Shown here piece by piece: positions 22,529 to 35,376 of a DNA stretch of 64,000 nucleotides. The translations under genes and the position numbers were made by a program. Source of the stretch: Macquaria australasica (taxonomy: Eukaryota; Chordata; Actinopteri; Centrarchiformes; Percichthyidae); the NCBI GenBank assembly GCA_005408345.1, contig SEMN01000026.1:1217536-1281535 (forward strand), in the 5' to 3' direction. The notes beneath the pieces were generated by a model. The model saw only the letters and a program-made list of their open reading frames with translations. It was not told the DNA's origin and ran no database searches. Within the stretch, counting starts at the first letter, position 1, and every line of letters starts with the position of its first letter.

Positions 22529-25474
22529 TTGTTCACACAGCCGCACTCAGTGTGGAAATCCTGATGTGGGTGTGTTTATGAATATTTGGCCTCCTCTTCT
22601 CTGTTATCTGCAGAGCCTCTGGATAGCTTGCACAGACTGACAGTCCCTTATTAATATCCCCTCTTAAAATTATACTGATATCATATGAAACAAGTTATTG
22701 TAGAGTAGCTACAACAGAATGTATAGTTACTATATGAAGTCATACCGCGTGCTAAAGTAATTTGTGGTTCCACAATGCAGTGCATGACAGAAACTCCTCA
22801 CAGTAGGGAAATTAGGTAAAACAAGTAGATGTGACAACATTATAGTTCTGGAGACAGTTCACAAAATGAAGAAATAAAATAATTTTATTTTACTGGATTA
22901 ATGAGATGATTTTTATTCAAGTCAGTTTTATTGACATCCATGCACACATTATTTCATGTTAGTACAAAGCATGTGTAAAGAAACTGAATGAAACAATGAC
23001 AAATATTCCCAAATGACATGTTGCCAATTCAGTTTGTGTGTGTTGCTGTTCTATACAAACCTGAAAGAGTAATTATAGGTTTTGAATAAAGCAATGTTCC
23101 CACATAACGGAGGCATGCCTAAAATGCACACACTAAATTGTCTCAAGTCTGAATAGAAACTGGTCAAACAGTCATATGTCTCAATCTCAATGACGTGCCA
23201 TATAACACATGGGCACGTGCCATGTTTTCTCAACAAGTAACTTTATACTTAATCAAAAGACTTGCACAAATCCTGTATTGTCTTTCAACCCATAAGGAAG
23301 CAGTTGCACACATTAAGACACTGCTGCAATTCAGCATTATAGTCATGCACATTTATTACGTTTACTCTGGATGGCTCAAACAGCCATGCATGACTCAATC
23401 CATCTCTGTTTTGTGCAGATAGAGTTGTGTGTGAGATGAATATATGCAAAAAAAAACTGCCACAAATGTGCAAAAACAAATTGTGCTGAATTGAAACAAC
23501 GGATAGATTAAAGAGCTGCTTCGCTGATTTCCATTTTCTAAATGAAAGAATTACAGCCTCTCATGGTTCTTTATCATCATTTTGACTTTCTCTGTGTCTC
23601 TTCCATAATGTGTCTATTTTATTGTAATGTCTGGATGAAGATGTACAATAATCTACCTTCATTTTAACCAATCTGTGTTTGACCCATGGTTATTGCAAAG
23701 ATAGTATAATGGAAATGAACTTGAATGAAGAATTAGGTTAATGCAGCACAATTACAGTGATGTGAAGATTTAAGCCTATGCCTCTACATAATGTGTGTGT
23801 GTGTGTGTATATATACATATATATATGTGTATGTAAATTAGGCAAAATTGCAGTGATGGAGAAAATGTCAAATGCTTTTGTTTATGGGATTCATATGGCA
23901 GCGAGAAATGTGATAATATGCATTACAAATATCACCAAAACAGTCATCAATAACTTGCAAATGACAGTACACAGGGTTTACTTTTTGTGTACATAATACT
24001 CCACAGAAAAAGAAACATACACTTGCTTCCATAACTGAATTCATTTTAGTGTATTCTAATTATACTTTTTTTTTCTTAATTCATTTGCCATCAGGTGACC
24101 CCCTCTCCGTAAAACCCTCGTGAAAGAGGTCAGGTCAGCAGAATCAGGGCTGACTTTTGAATCTCTTCTTACGAGCTACAGTATCTCCACAGACATGTAG
24201 AGATTGTTTAAGGGACCCTGTTTTGAAACACTGCTAAAAACTTGAACAGTTAACACAGAATTATAAGTGACATTTTGTGAGAATTACATAGTTGTAAGAG
24301 CAGTGATGAGGTATTAAGCATGCAAAACTGTTATGTACTCTCTATTATTTTAATTATTTAAAACACAAACTTTTATTTTTAAGCAAGCATTAAGCAGCCG
24401 TCATTGATCGTGGAAAAATCAGTGTTGATTAACAAAACACAAACCTCAGCTTTAGATTTCTAAGCTCACAATTTATGAAGATTTTATACTTGACTTCCAA
24501 ATACTTAAAAACTTGAAACTGAAACATAAAGACTTTTGCACCAGTTCTTGTTATGAACTAATAATAATAAATGTATAGTATTTACATAAAAGATAATAGG
24601 TATGATGTAAATAATCTCTGGCAACAAATATCATAACTTTGTAAATGTTCATAGACTGGTTTTTAGTTGCATTTAGATCAGCACTGGTGTACTAAAGATT
24701 AGTAAAAAGCAAAAACAAAAAGGTTGCACAAGTACAGGTCAAATGCAGCAATTTAAACTAGTGAATAGGTAAACGTTTGAGCTATACTTGTTAATGATCA
24801 ACAAATAATTACAACTTAATAAAAATACATAACATAATGTAGGTTTCTATGTACAGTAGGTTTAACTACATATTCATGAAGTGAGGCAGTACATAGTTTT
24901 GTTAATTTATGAATCAATGCACACACATTTGTATAATTTATGAGTCATTAATTGACATTAAATTCATCATTAAGCTATAGGTTTGTAGCTGTTTGATAGG
25001 ACTGCAACTCTGAACATGTACAGTAGTAGCCACCCTTTGCACTTTTTTAATCTTCAAGGAGAAATCTCTTTAGAAACTATAGAAATGGCAAGAGTAATTG
25101 TGCCCTTGATGTTTTAAAGTGTGATGTTCACCTTAAAAATAGTCCCAGAATCTGTACATTATAGAGTGTTTATAGAGTATCTTGCCTAAAAATGCACTCT
25201 GGGCCCTCACTCAGACATCTGTGAGGATAGAGGGTGGCAGCACAGAGCGTAGAAGATGGCAGTTCAAAACAGCTTTTAACAAAATTTAAATACAGATTTT
25301 CAGTGTTTATTACATCGCCAACAGTATGACAGCCCCCAGACAACATTCATGAAAGTAATTATCTCAATAAAGCCTAGGTACAAAAACAATCCAGTGCCTC
25401 TTCTTTGTGGACATTAGCCTGTTGGCAACGCTGTGCTGAGACTGTGCGCCAGATAGTCCTTTACAGGGATATTC
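22529..25474. other. Desert, AT-rich; no gene recognised
   Basis: Contains a GT/AT microsatellite (23792-23833). Near 24094-24137 there are GGTGACC- and AGGTCA-type words in overlapping direct repeat, possible nuclear-receptor half-sites. Nothing else was recognised. Confidence 0.4.
23792..23833. repeat. (GT)n-(AT)n microsatellite
   Basis: GT repeats pass into TATATACATATATATATG; seen directly. Confidence 0.95.
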
Positions 25475-25615
25475 CCTGTTGCCAACCATAATTAATTGCT
25501 TTACAGTCTTCGAGGCCATAATGCTCATCAGTTATTAATTAGAAATTCATTTCACTGAATAAATAATACTCATGATTGATGATGAAACTTGTAATTAGGT
25601 TCTTGGAGTAATGCA
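25475..25615. promoter_or_regulatory. Candidate enhancer: dense homeodomain-site cluster
   Basis: Within about 140 bp are ATAATTAATTGC, TTATTAATTAGAAATTC, ATAAATAATAC, TGATTGATGATG (PBX-like) and TTGTAATTAGG. There are no repeats or ORFs. Such clusters are common in Hox-flanking regulatory deserts, but AT-rich DNA produces TAATTA by chance, so conservation is needed to decide. Confidence 0.25.
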
Positions 25616-26390
25616 CAGGGGAGAAAGCCTTTACACTTGAATCCAGGCTATTAAATACTGCTCATTTAAGGGACCGCTATACCTCTTGTCATAAACCTGG
25701 GCTGCCATAGTAGCATCTGGATTCAGGGAGCAGGGACATAAGTTGTTATTCACATAGGTTATGTTAGACTTCCTGCCCCAACAACAGCTCATGATCCTTT
25801 ATGCTACTGAGCTCTTTTGTTTTAGAAAACTCAACCATTCATTCCCAAAGCGTCAGGTTAGTGCAGTGATAACCTGTTATCAAGTTCAAAACGGCAGCCT
25901 ACACTGTTTTCACCAAAGGCAAAACAGATCAGGTTATTACTAATCTGTGGCCTATCAAACGTATAGCGTGGTTGCTATGTTACAAAAATCTCATGGGTCC
26001 TTCCAGGCATCATATAGCCTACAGTCTTTTTAAATGACGAGAGAGAACTGTGAAAACTCAAGCCATCTATGGCTCACTATTGATTTTACACACAAGACCC
26101 AACCATTGTTGATAGCCTTTTTGATATATTTTCTTGCAACCACCAGTCCCTTTGGAGTTTTGTGGAAAATAAACCAGTCAATATACACCTATTAGGATTT
26201 CTTGATCTGAGCCCATAAACCTATGGTGTACAGTGTTTCAGATGCTCATTGCATCATAATAGCAGCGAGACCGAAAGCTATTACTTTTGGAGGATGAACG
26301 ATCAACAATTTAATGGCTTTCTGTAACATTCTACTTTTAGGCCAATTAACATGATTGACCAGCAGTAGAGAGGAAGGTGCACCATGATGC

Positions 26391-26395
<5 letters not shown>

Positions 26396-26421
<26 letters not shown>

Positions 26422-26424
26422 AAA
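26396..26424. repeat. Poly(A) run of 29
   Basis: An uninterrupted A29. No SINE or processed gene was recognised upstream, and no flanking duplication was found. Confidence 0.95.
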
Positions 26425-26459
26425 CAGCAGCTGATGATGGTGTAGCCTCATCAAGCAAG

Positions 26460-27130
26460 AATACTATTGCGGGTCCTTTTCACCTGTCATCACGGGTGGG
26501 AGTGAGCAATGGTAACCCCCTACTCCTCCTCCCTTTTGCTAACCAGTATCTGCCCTATTAGCAATTTATAATGGAGATCAAGAAGTAGTCGGTGGAGAAT
26601 GAAGACAACTGTCTGCACCCATTCCTAATTGGCTTTATGTTCTCTTTCTGATAAATGGCTCGCAACTACTATAGAGTCCCGTGGATTTTATTGCCCTAAT
26701 AGGACTCAGTAACTGGATTTACTAACAGATAGCGGGTCAAAAAGGACATAGAGAGCAAAAATGTTAATTAATATCAATAATGGCCAATTATTAGTTTGAC
26801 AGAGGGATCCAAGCTAGCTGTGTGCTCTAATGACTCTGAGCTAACTTGAAGGGAAACACTGGCAAATTAGCATAACTGTGTATGCGTACTCCATGGAGGT
26901 GCCCAGCAAACATCTGTTATGTTAGAAATTCAAATAGAATTCCTATTAGTAACCCTGGCTGTGGTTGCATAATCAGTCATTCTTCTCTGGCCATTTTTGA
27001 GGCACTAACAATGCCCCTGTGACTGGTGGAACTCCTCCCTTTGGGCTTTCCAATCAAATTTGGCCCCATGTGGACCAGGTCCTAACAACAGACGAGGCAA
27101 TGTGGACTTCTAAGGGGAGCTTTGTGCTCT
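26460..27130. promoter_or_regulatory. Candidate non-coding regulatory block
   Basis: Repeat-free, complex sequence of moderate GC content with ATAAATGG, TTAATTAATATCAATAATGG, CAATTATTAG, AATTAGCATAA and CTTTCCAATCAAATTTGGCC. It looks unlike the simple AT-rich flanks. The call rests on texture and motif content only. Confidence 0.2.
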
Positions 27131-30100
27131 GACAGGAGCTCAATCTATCCACCCATGACACATGACTGAAGAAAGGAAAACTGTTATTTATTTCAATACA
27201 GCAGATACGAGTTAAGGAATTAATGTTGAAATATAGCTTCCTGACCAGCTGGCATACAGCTACTAATTTTCCTGCGACCTTTGTGTGTTTTTACCCACAT
27301 GCAAAGTGTATTTGGAGGAATTTTGTGCCCATTTTGAGGCAATTGTTTGCAATATGTATTTATGCCATGAATTCTACTTCAGTACTGAATGAATACATAG
27401 TATGAAAGAAGATGGTAAACAGGGATTTATTAATTCCTACTGAGGTCATCTGAAGACAGCAGCGTCTGTAGGATATTGAAAACAAAACATTCTGCTAAGG
27501 AATTGATTTTCTATTTGGAGCAAGTAATGTTAGATCTCTCTACCTTCTGGGAATTACTGCATACCACTGTATGGATGCTAGCGGGCATCTCGCGTTTGTT
27601 GTTGAAGGAGCACTATCTTTGTAATCAATGGCTGCTGTTATACAGAATAAATGCACTCAAAGACAAAAATCATCAACATCCAAGATCCATCCTTGATATT
27701 TGTATGCAATGACATAAAATCCCACTGACATTGGTGTGCAGGAAAATGATGGGATAACGAGGGCTGGACATTTTCCTGGGCTTTATTCTTCAGTCTGCAA
27801 CCTCAACAATACAATTCAATAGCATTGTTAAGTTTGTGAACATGATTAACACATTTGAAACATATTCCGGGAATTACAGTGTGCACACTGTTTAATGAAA
27901 CATTTATCACTGCAAGATATCAATTACTCATTTCCCTCTTCCATTACAATAAATAGTAATTCATCAAAAACACCATGACTAGTTGTAGGCTAAGATTTTT
28001 TAAATTTCTTTTTGTGACTTTAGTTCAAGGCAATAAGTTCAATAACTTGCTTTACCTGCTGTGCTTTTTAGTTTGTCTGCCTCTCATTAATACGCTCCTA
28101 TATGTACTGTGGCTGCTGCATGTGTAAGAAAAACTACTAATAATTTCATGTGTAAATACTTCCTGTATATTGCAGGGATATTTCCATCTAACCTTAAATC
28201 CCCAGCCTGCCTGACGAGTGTCGAAAACGTATATTGTGCTCAATTTAATGTCACTGCATATCTGCAAAATAGTGTGAGACTGCTGTCATGACTTACAACT
28301 CGGTGTGACCTTTTCTGTTATAATCTGAGCATGTAATTCCAAGTCTAGTGTAATGTCATGTTTGATCAGAGGAGCTACTAGTGTCCTGATCTCAGCAGTG
28401 CACAGCGGGAGGTGTGGCGAGTCAAATGGACAACCAGAGGTTCCCCTTAAGGGCAAAATTGATGCCGTCTTCATATTCTTCCCTCACTGTGGTTGGCTTT
28501 GTGGGACGATTTCATATTTTAGATTTTGGAGCCATTAACACTTTAGTATTTGAAAGCAAATAAGTGATGATGACTAATTCTTTAATTTAGGGATTTACAT
28601 GAAATCAGAATTTAAGTTAGTGTTTGGAGGAAAAAATGAGCAAACTCCGCTAAAATCAGGTGCCATATTTTTCTGAGCATTTAAGTTAATTTATTTATTC
28701 ATTTATTTATTTGGTTGTAGACTTTTTGCTTTAAGTTTTTTTTTTTTTCACATTAATAACTGCATCCTGAATTAATATGTTTGTTAATAAAAAACAACAT
28801 ATGTTTGGTGCACAGTGCTGCATCCAACAGATTTGGGTACAGTATACATGACTGGGCGACTCCATGGTTGTATATATGAAATAGCTTCAGCTTTACGCTC
28901 CTCTCCATTCCACGGCCTCCGGTGTATAAATTTAGTTGATGGTTTTCGTTTCTCTTTCTTAATTCATTGCAGTCGGATTCCTCTTTGATGCAGTTCTGTT
29001 GTCCCCCAAACAATTGAAGTGGAGACAATGGAGGCATAATGATAGATCCGTGTACCCACCATCTGTAAGAGCAGCTGCTCCCTTGCATCTGTACAATATG
29101 CTGGAGCGGGGAGCCTCAGTAATCTGCATAATAAGGAGAGGGCTTATCTCAGTCTAGTTAATAATCACAAGCAATCGATGCACTTCATTCCCCCACTCTT
29201 GACTGATGAAGAAAGCAGCAAAGTTTTGGTATGTTCGCTGTATCCTCAAGATAGGCAGGGGTCACGGCGTAATGCCAAGCTGTTGATTTTGCCTGGAGCT
29301 ACAGATTTAGTCTGCACACTATTTCATCTTTTCATGAATACCATAATTACAGCAGGACACTCTGAGTTATCATACTGCTTCTCCCCTCCTCACTCCCTTA
29401 TAGGGTTTATAGCCTCTGTAGCAATGCTGGACCTCATATCAGAATTGGCCGTATGACTCAAAGTCTGTGATAAACACATAGCTTGTGCAGTGTTGATAAG
29501 AGTCGCACCTTATAAGCAATACTGTCAGACTGGCTAGAAGATTGGCCCCGTAAAACACAAAAAAATATATTGGAAATGTAACCTCCTGTCTAAAATGCCT
29601 TCGTAGATGCTACTGCCTCTGTGCATGTGGCCATAACACAGCTGTAGTAAGTCGTTTTCTACAGGGCATCACATCTCAGCTCAAGGAAACATTTATCCCT
29701 GAATTCAGAATAGTTTTTTTATGGCCACAAACTTACTGGTTTGTTTTGACTTTAGACTTATTAACCAATTATCAACCAATTAATCATTTCAATTAATTAC
29801 CACCTGCCGTTGGAAGAAAGTGCAGAAATATGCCAATGAAATTTAACATTTTTAATTGGAATAAGCGATTTATAAAGGACTGATTTGACTACAAACGTTT
29901 ATGATACTTGATCATACATTCGCTGAACTTAAAATTCAAGTGGAGGGTTTGAAAGTCAATGTTTAGCTTTAAATACATGTTGACAGTCTGGGAGTACACA
30001 ATCTATCTATTGAATGCCCTTTTTGTTTGTTATCCATACATGACATTGAACATTTCGTCATACAATTTAATAAATGCCTGCGGGGTTTGTGAATCAGTAT

Positions 30101-33100
30101 ATTATTATTTTTTTAAACAAAACCCTATTTATTACACTTGGTAATGGCTCCTAAGCAGACACTAAATTGATTGGGTAGAAAGTATACAATAATATTGATC
30201 AACAAAGTCTCCCCTTGGTATTCTCTTGTTAAATATGCTCATTAAATCAAGTCTATTTAATACTCTGCAGTGTGAAAGTAGAATTTTCATGTTCTTTGTT
30301 AAAAATACTGTAGGAGCAATTTCCATCTTGGATCAGTGCTGTTTGAGAAAAGCATATTACATATATTTTAACAGAGGCATTTTAATTTATGGTGGAAGTG
30401 ATCATTTACATTTTTTCAGTCATTAAATCCTCTTTGTTTATAAAACAGTTATATAAATGAAATCACACTTTTTTTTTTAACTTACTGACGCTATATGAAT
30501 GAATGGATCTTCATATAGCCAGGAATATATACTGTGTATTAAAATTGCTAACCACTTCCCATGGTTCCTGAACCTCCTAATTAAGCATGCATGATGTTTC
30601 TCTCCCAGCTGCTAGGCTTCTGAAATACACTTGGCAGGTGTATTGAGCCCCCCAGTGAGGCCCGAGAATGAGAGTGGTATACGTAGAAGTGCAGGTGTGA
30701 CATGTTAGGAGGAGTCCAGGTGCTTATTGAGTTATCAGAGGCAGCCACTGCACGTTTGATTTATCATCTGGGGTTTAGCGTTGCCATATCTGAGCGGCAA
30801 TATATCAGACAACAAAATAAAATGTTCAGAAAATCACCCGCTGGAGCGCTGCAGTCGTGATAACTTACATCTAGCACACTGTCGGAAGTAGTGTGGCACG
30901 TACTGACACTCCATGTGAAAAATTGACGATGCTTATTGAACCTGTATAGTGACAACATGCACTAAATCATGAATGCAAAGCCTTTAGCCAAGTCAAAGAT
31001 TCACCTTGAATTCACCCTTTTAAGTGTTATGATTTGTCACTGATTTGTGGCTTATGGTTTGTTTGTCTGCACTTCAAGTGACGGCAGTGCTACACTGGGA
31101 CACAGGTCTCATTGAGAGTGCATTAAGACTAATTACAATATGTTTGAACATCTCATAAACCTCATCCATTAGAACTAGTCTTCAGGTACTCATCATACTA
31201 TGTGTGCTCTTTGACATGAATGCCCTGTGTACCTCTACATTCTTTAGAGAGTTAAACTCTGAATGAGCCAGCCAGTCTCCATGAGCACATAAAAGGTACC
31301 CAGATTTATGGGGAGGTTTTTATCCTCCACCATCTGATAAACAAGCACTCTTTGCTTGAGGCTAAATAATACTCTTTGAGGTCCTGATTTACAATGCTGT
31401 GTGAAGGACCCATTTGTGGTTCAGCTCTGAGGCACGCACCTCTGTGATTGGTCATCCGTAAGCTCAAAATTTGGGCTCAGATCTACAGCTCACGAGCTTG
31501 TGGATTTCTAAATGGACAAATGCATAAGTGATGGTAGGTTTTTATTCAGAGTTAATAGATGAAGAGAAATGAACTTTTCAGAGATGTAAAAGGCTCTTAC
31601 ATTTAACAAAATCCTCCCCAATTCCCTCTGATTGAAGCTAAAACTGAGTCCGTGTGCAGCCAATCTAATATTCCCGGCTTTTTAAAAGGGAACTCATTGG
31701 GGTATTGGTCCACTACATGGACTCCTAAGAGATCTGATTAAAGGGAAATCCCTCAGTGTCTTACCCTCACCTTCTCCATAATAAATCCGATGCACATTGC
31801 AAATGCCTAAATTCATCTCACATTGCCTTGGTTGACATAGGAAAAAACAAGTTTCCAGTGAAGGGGATGGATGCTCAGAAATACTAATTGTACTTTGCCC
31901 TTGTTCAAATATCTCATATGCAACTATTTTTTCTATAACTTGAAATATGGTAGGTTTTACTTTGGTGTACAGATAAGCTCGTGGTCAGCTTTTAACACTT
32001 AACATTTGTTCAGCTAGTATTTTATACTATCAGCAGTCCTTAGTCTGAATATTGTAGTTGTCTTTTTGACACCTTGTTTTAAGATGAGAACCGTTTTAGC
32101 AACAATGAAGGCATACTGATAATAATGTTTTTTAATGGAGCATTATTAAAGTGTTTATTAAAGAGTATGTACACATACACAGTGCCACATATGCTTGTAA
32201 AATGACCATACAGTGTGAGGTCTACTGCAGGACTCAAATTATATATCATGGCAGTGAGTACCTGCTGAAAGGCTTGGACCCAGGGTTACGACACGGGCAG
32301 TAAACTACTGTTAAATATATTCAAGTTAAGTTGTAAGCATTGCTGACATGCACAGGATCATGTGTTTACAAGTTTTTGGTGCATGACAGAAAGTCCTGTA
32401 GCTTGGATATTAACTAGTGAATTAACTGCTAATGATTGCATCAAGTTTCATTAATGAAAAGAAATCACAGATCATTTACCTCATGTGGCTCGCCTATAAA
32501 GAGACACAGAAGAGGATCAGACCCAATAAAGATTTAACTCATAATATTTTTGACATTAAACATATTCTCTCTAAAGACTAGGCTCTACTGTTAAAATTGT
32601 TTTGTGCATTGTGAGCCTTGTAGTGAATGGTAAAAGATCTGGCGATTTTTAAGCTGAGCCCAACCTATATTTATCACAATCATGTTGCAACCTATACATC
32701 AGACTCATCAGACCCATTTACAGACCTTAACTTTAAAACCTCACACCTCTCTGAGATATATTCATCCTCATATCAAATGTCACCAACATATCTTCCCTCC
32801 TTAACCTGCCTCGTTTAGCTGCAGCTATTAAATGAAGTTCAACACCTGAGAAAAACAACTAACTGGGCAGTTTTGCTTGTTTGTTTGGTGGTTTATAGAA
32901 ATTAGACGCTGTCATTGTGGTTCAAATACATCTATTTTAAGCCTTGTCTTTTATTTGATGTTTATGGGGTTGCGAGAAGGCCATGACATTGCTGGGTCAT
33001 ATTTTGACACATTAATTGGACTAAAGGTTTTTCATCACAGCTGTTGGGAAATTAAGAGGAGATTGAAAGCCCCTGATGTCTTGTAATTACCGTTTCATGT

Positions 33101-33847
33101 TGTGTAGCCTCACTTACGAACAGCAGCGCTCTCTGATAAATGGGCAGTAAAAGCAATAATAGAGCAACTACCATACAAAAGAGTTAAGAGGGAAACGTCA
33201 AAAGTTGAGGCAAGAAGAAAGCAATTCTATTTGCGTCAGTTATGAATTAATACAAAGTGATATTTTTATACTCCATCCAATCCATTAGTAGTAAAGTCAG
33301 AGTAGAATTACATGGTTAACTCTGCTGTCACCGCAATCAAGTATTTACACAATTTTGGCAGCGTAGCAGCACGCTTAGCAAAGGAAATGTTCCGCCCAGT
33401 GTGTTTCAGACCAAAGAGGGGGGGCTGCATTCAAAACAAACCGCTGTCCCTGATATCAGCTGGTTAATCCTCTCCTTTTAGTGGCTTTATTGGTTCATTC
33501 AAGAGGGTCTGTTGACATTCCCCCTGCCCTGTTAAAAGGCGACTGCATCTCAAGTGAAATCTGGAGTGTTCTTTACACAGGCGGGGAGCCCCATGTGGCT
33601 CCTGCCTCCCAGTGGGCCTGTGATTTTCCTGCTTTAAGTGTCTACTGTCAACACTAATTTGTCCCACTCCTCCTCCGCCCCCTCTGGAGGGGGACGCTCT
33701 CCTAAAGTTTTAATAAAAGATCAGCTATAACTCCCTGTTTTCTGGGGGTGAGACAAGAGCTTTAAAAGCCACAGAGGCAATAAGATGCCAGGTAATGATT
33801 ACAAGGCTTGAACAGAAGCAGTTACCAATACCACATGCTGTTTTACA

Positions 33848-33870
33848 CAGCACACCGAAAGTGTGTGCTG
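33848..33870. repeat. Short inverted repeat, 8-bp arms
   Basis: CAGCACAC and GTGTGCTG are separated by seven bases. The function is unknown; it may be chance. Confidence 0.6.
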
Positions 33871-35356
33871 CAGCTAAAGGCTGTCTCCTTTACAGGAGTC
33901 ATTTAGTCTCAGCATTCAATTATTGGAAATGAAAAGCAAAGTTGTAGTTTTTCTTTTTTTGGAAGCTTATAGGATACACTGTGATTTTGAAGACATGAAA
34001 AATGAAGTTGATATGGTTTAAAATCCTGAATGTTGTATGAAAGTTGCTCTGTGTTTGTTCTTCCAAAATATCTACTTTCAGTCTCCTGCCAGTAAAATAG
34101 AGGAATGATTTCATTGTATAGTGTGTTAAAATCTATATTGGATACAACTAATTTTTTGAATCACTTATAATGATCAAAGTGATGTTCGTGTAAAAGTTTT
34201 GTTTAAAAGTTACACTTTAATTTTTTATTTTTTTTACTCCGTGTGTCTCTCGCCACTGTTTGTGGCCTAATACAAACTGAAAATGTGCCGTAGCTCTGTA
34301 AATCCCTTTGTGCGTTTTCATTTATCCATTTTTCCTCAGGATTAATAAGAGCAACATGATTGCAAATAATGGTTTCTGACATGAATTACTTGAATACCAT
34401 TTCAGAGCTCGACAAAATAAATTGCTCCATTTCATTTGTCTGCCTTTGATGTCTAAAGGAAAATCAATGAAAAAAGTAATTTCTCTCCTGCCATTTAACC
34501 AAATTCCCATCTACCTGGATGATAGGTCCCTGGAAAGGAGTCAGGAGACTTTCTTTTCAATTATCCCTGACTTGTTTACATAGCGTTTTGTTCACTGGAC
34601 TAGATGTTAACATACAAATCTCATATGGGTTTGGCTGTTATTGAGGAAGCTTAATACAATTTCACTTCTAAGGTAGGCAAGAACCATGTAGGAAATTGTT
34701 CAATATCTCAGTTGAAGCCCAATTTTCACTGCATTGTTTTGTCGCACAGTGTGTTGTACGGTTATGGTAATGTAATATGCATAATTCATACACCTAGGGC
34801 CCCCTCCTCATTTTTGATTCTGCTGTCCTGCCTGTTCATCTGAAGCTGAATTAATGCTACATTGTCCATTAGGCGGCCATAACACAGGGCAATGCTGTCA
34901 CACACTGTGGTTGAACTGAAATTCCCTTGAGGCAAATAGTATTCTTCATTTTTCCATCTTTGTATACAAGCTATACAAAAATTGCTTTTGCAAAACACCA
35001 CATTTCTCATTTTGGCTCAAGACTGATGTTTTAGATGCCGAGACAATAATTCTTCGTTGTAATAGGAAACGGCATTTTCACAAGGAGCTGAATGTATGTT
35101 TTTCATACCATCTGGAGATAGAACTTTGCTTTGTGCTAACTGTGTTTTGGCTTTGACTATTCTCAGGTGGATCAGTGGCTGTGAGTGCACAAAGAGAGAG
35201 AGCGTTTCATGTGGCTTGTTATCCTCTCCAGGGTTCATTTAGAGAGCCCCAGACTGCTGCAGTTGTGACCTTCATAAGGCACTGTCTCCCTGCTGGGAAC
35301 ACACACGCACACACACCAAGCACATCCACTCCACAGCCGGCACTCATTGGGTCATG

Positions 35357-35376
35357 ATGGGGCTAAGCAGCCCCAT
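35357..35376. repeat. Perfect 8-bp hairpin with 4-nt loop
   Basis: ATGGGGCT-AAGC-AGCCCCAT, seen directly. It is not followed by a T-run and no RNA gene context was recognised. Confidence 0.7.

Noticed and set aside
32910..32935. GTGGTTCAAATAC as a tRNA B box
   Set aside because: No A box or cloverleaf arms at the required distance.
33675..33700. CGCCCCCTCTGGAGG as a CTCF site
   Set aside because: Spacing between the C-run and TGG is one base short of the CTCF consensus; it is kept only as a palindromic GC-rich stretch.
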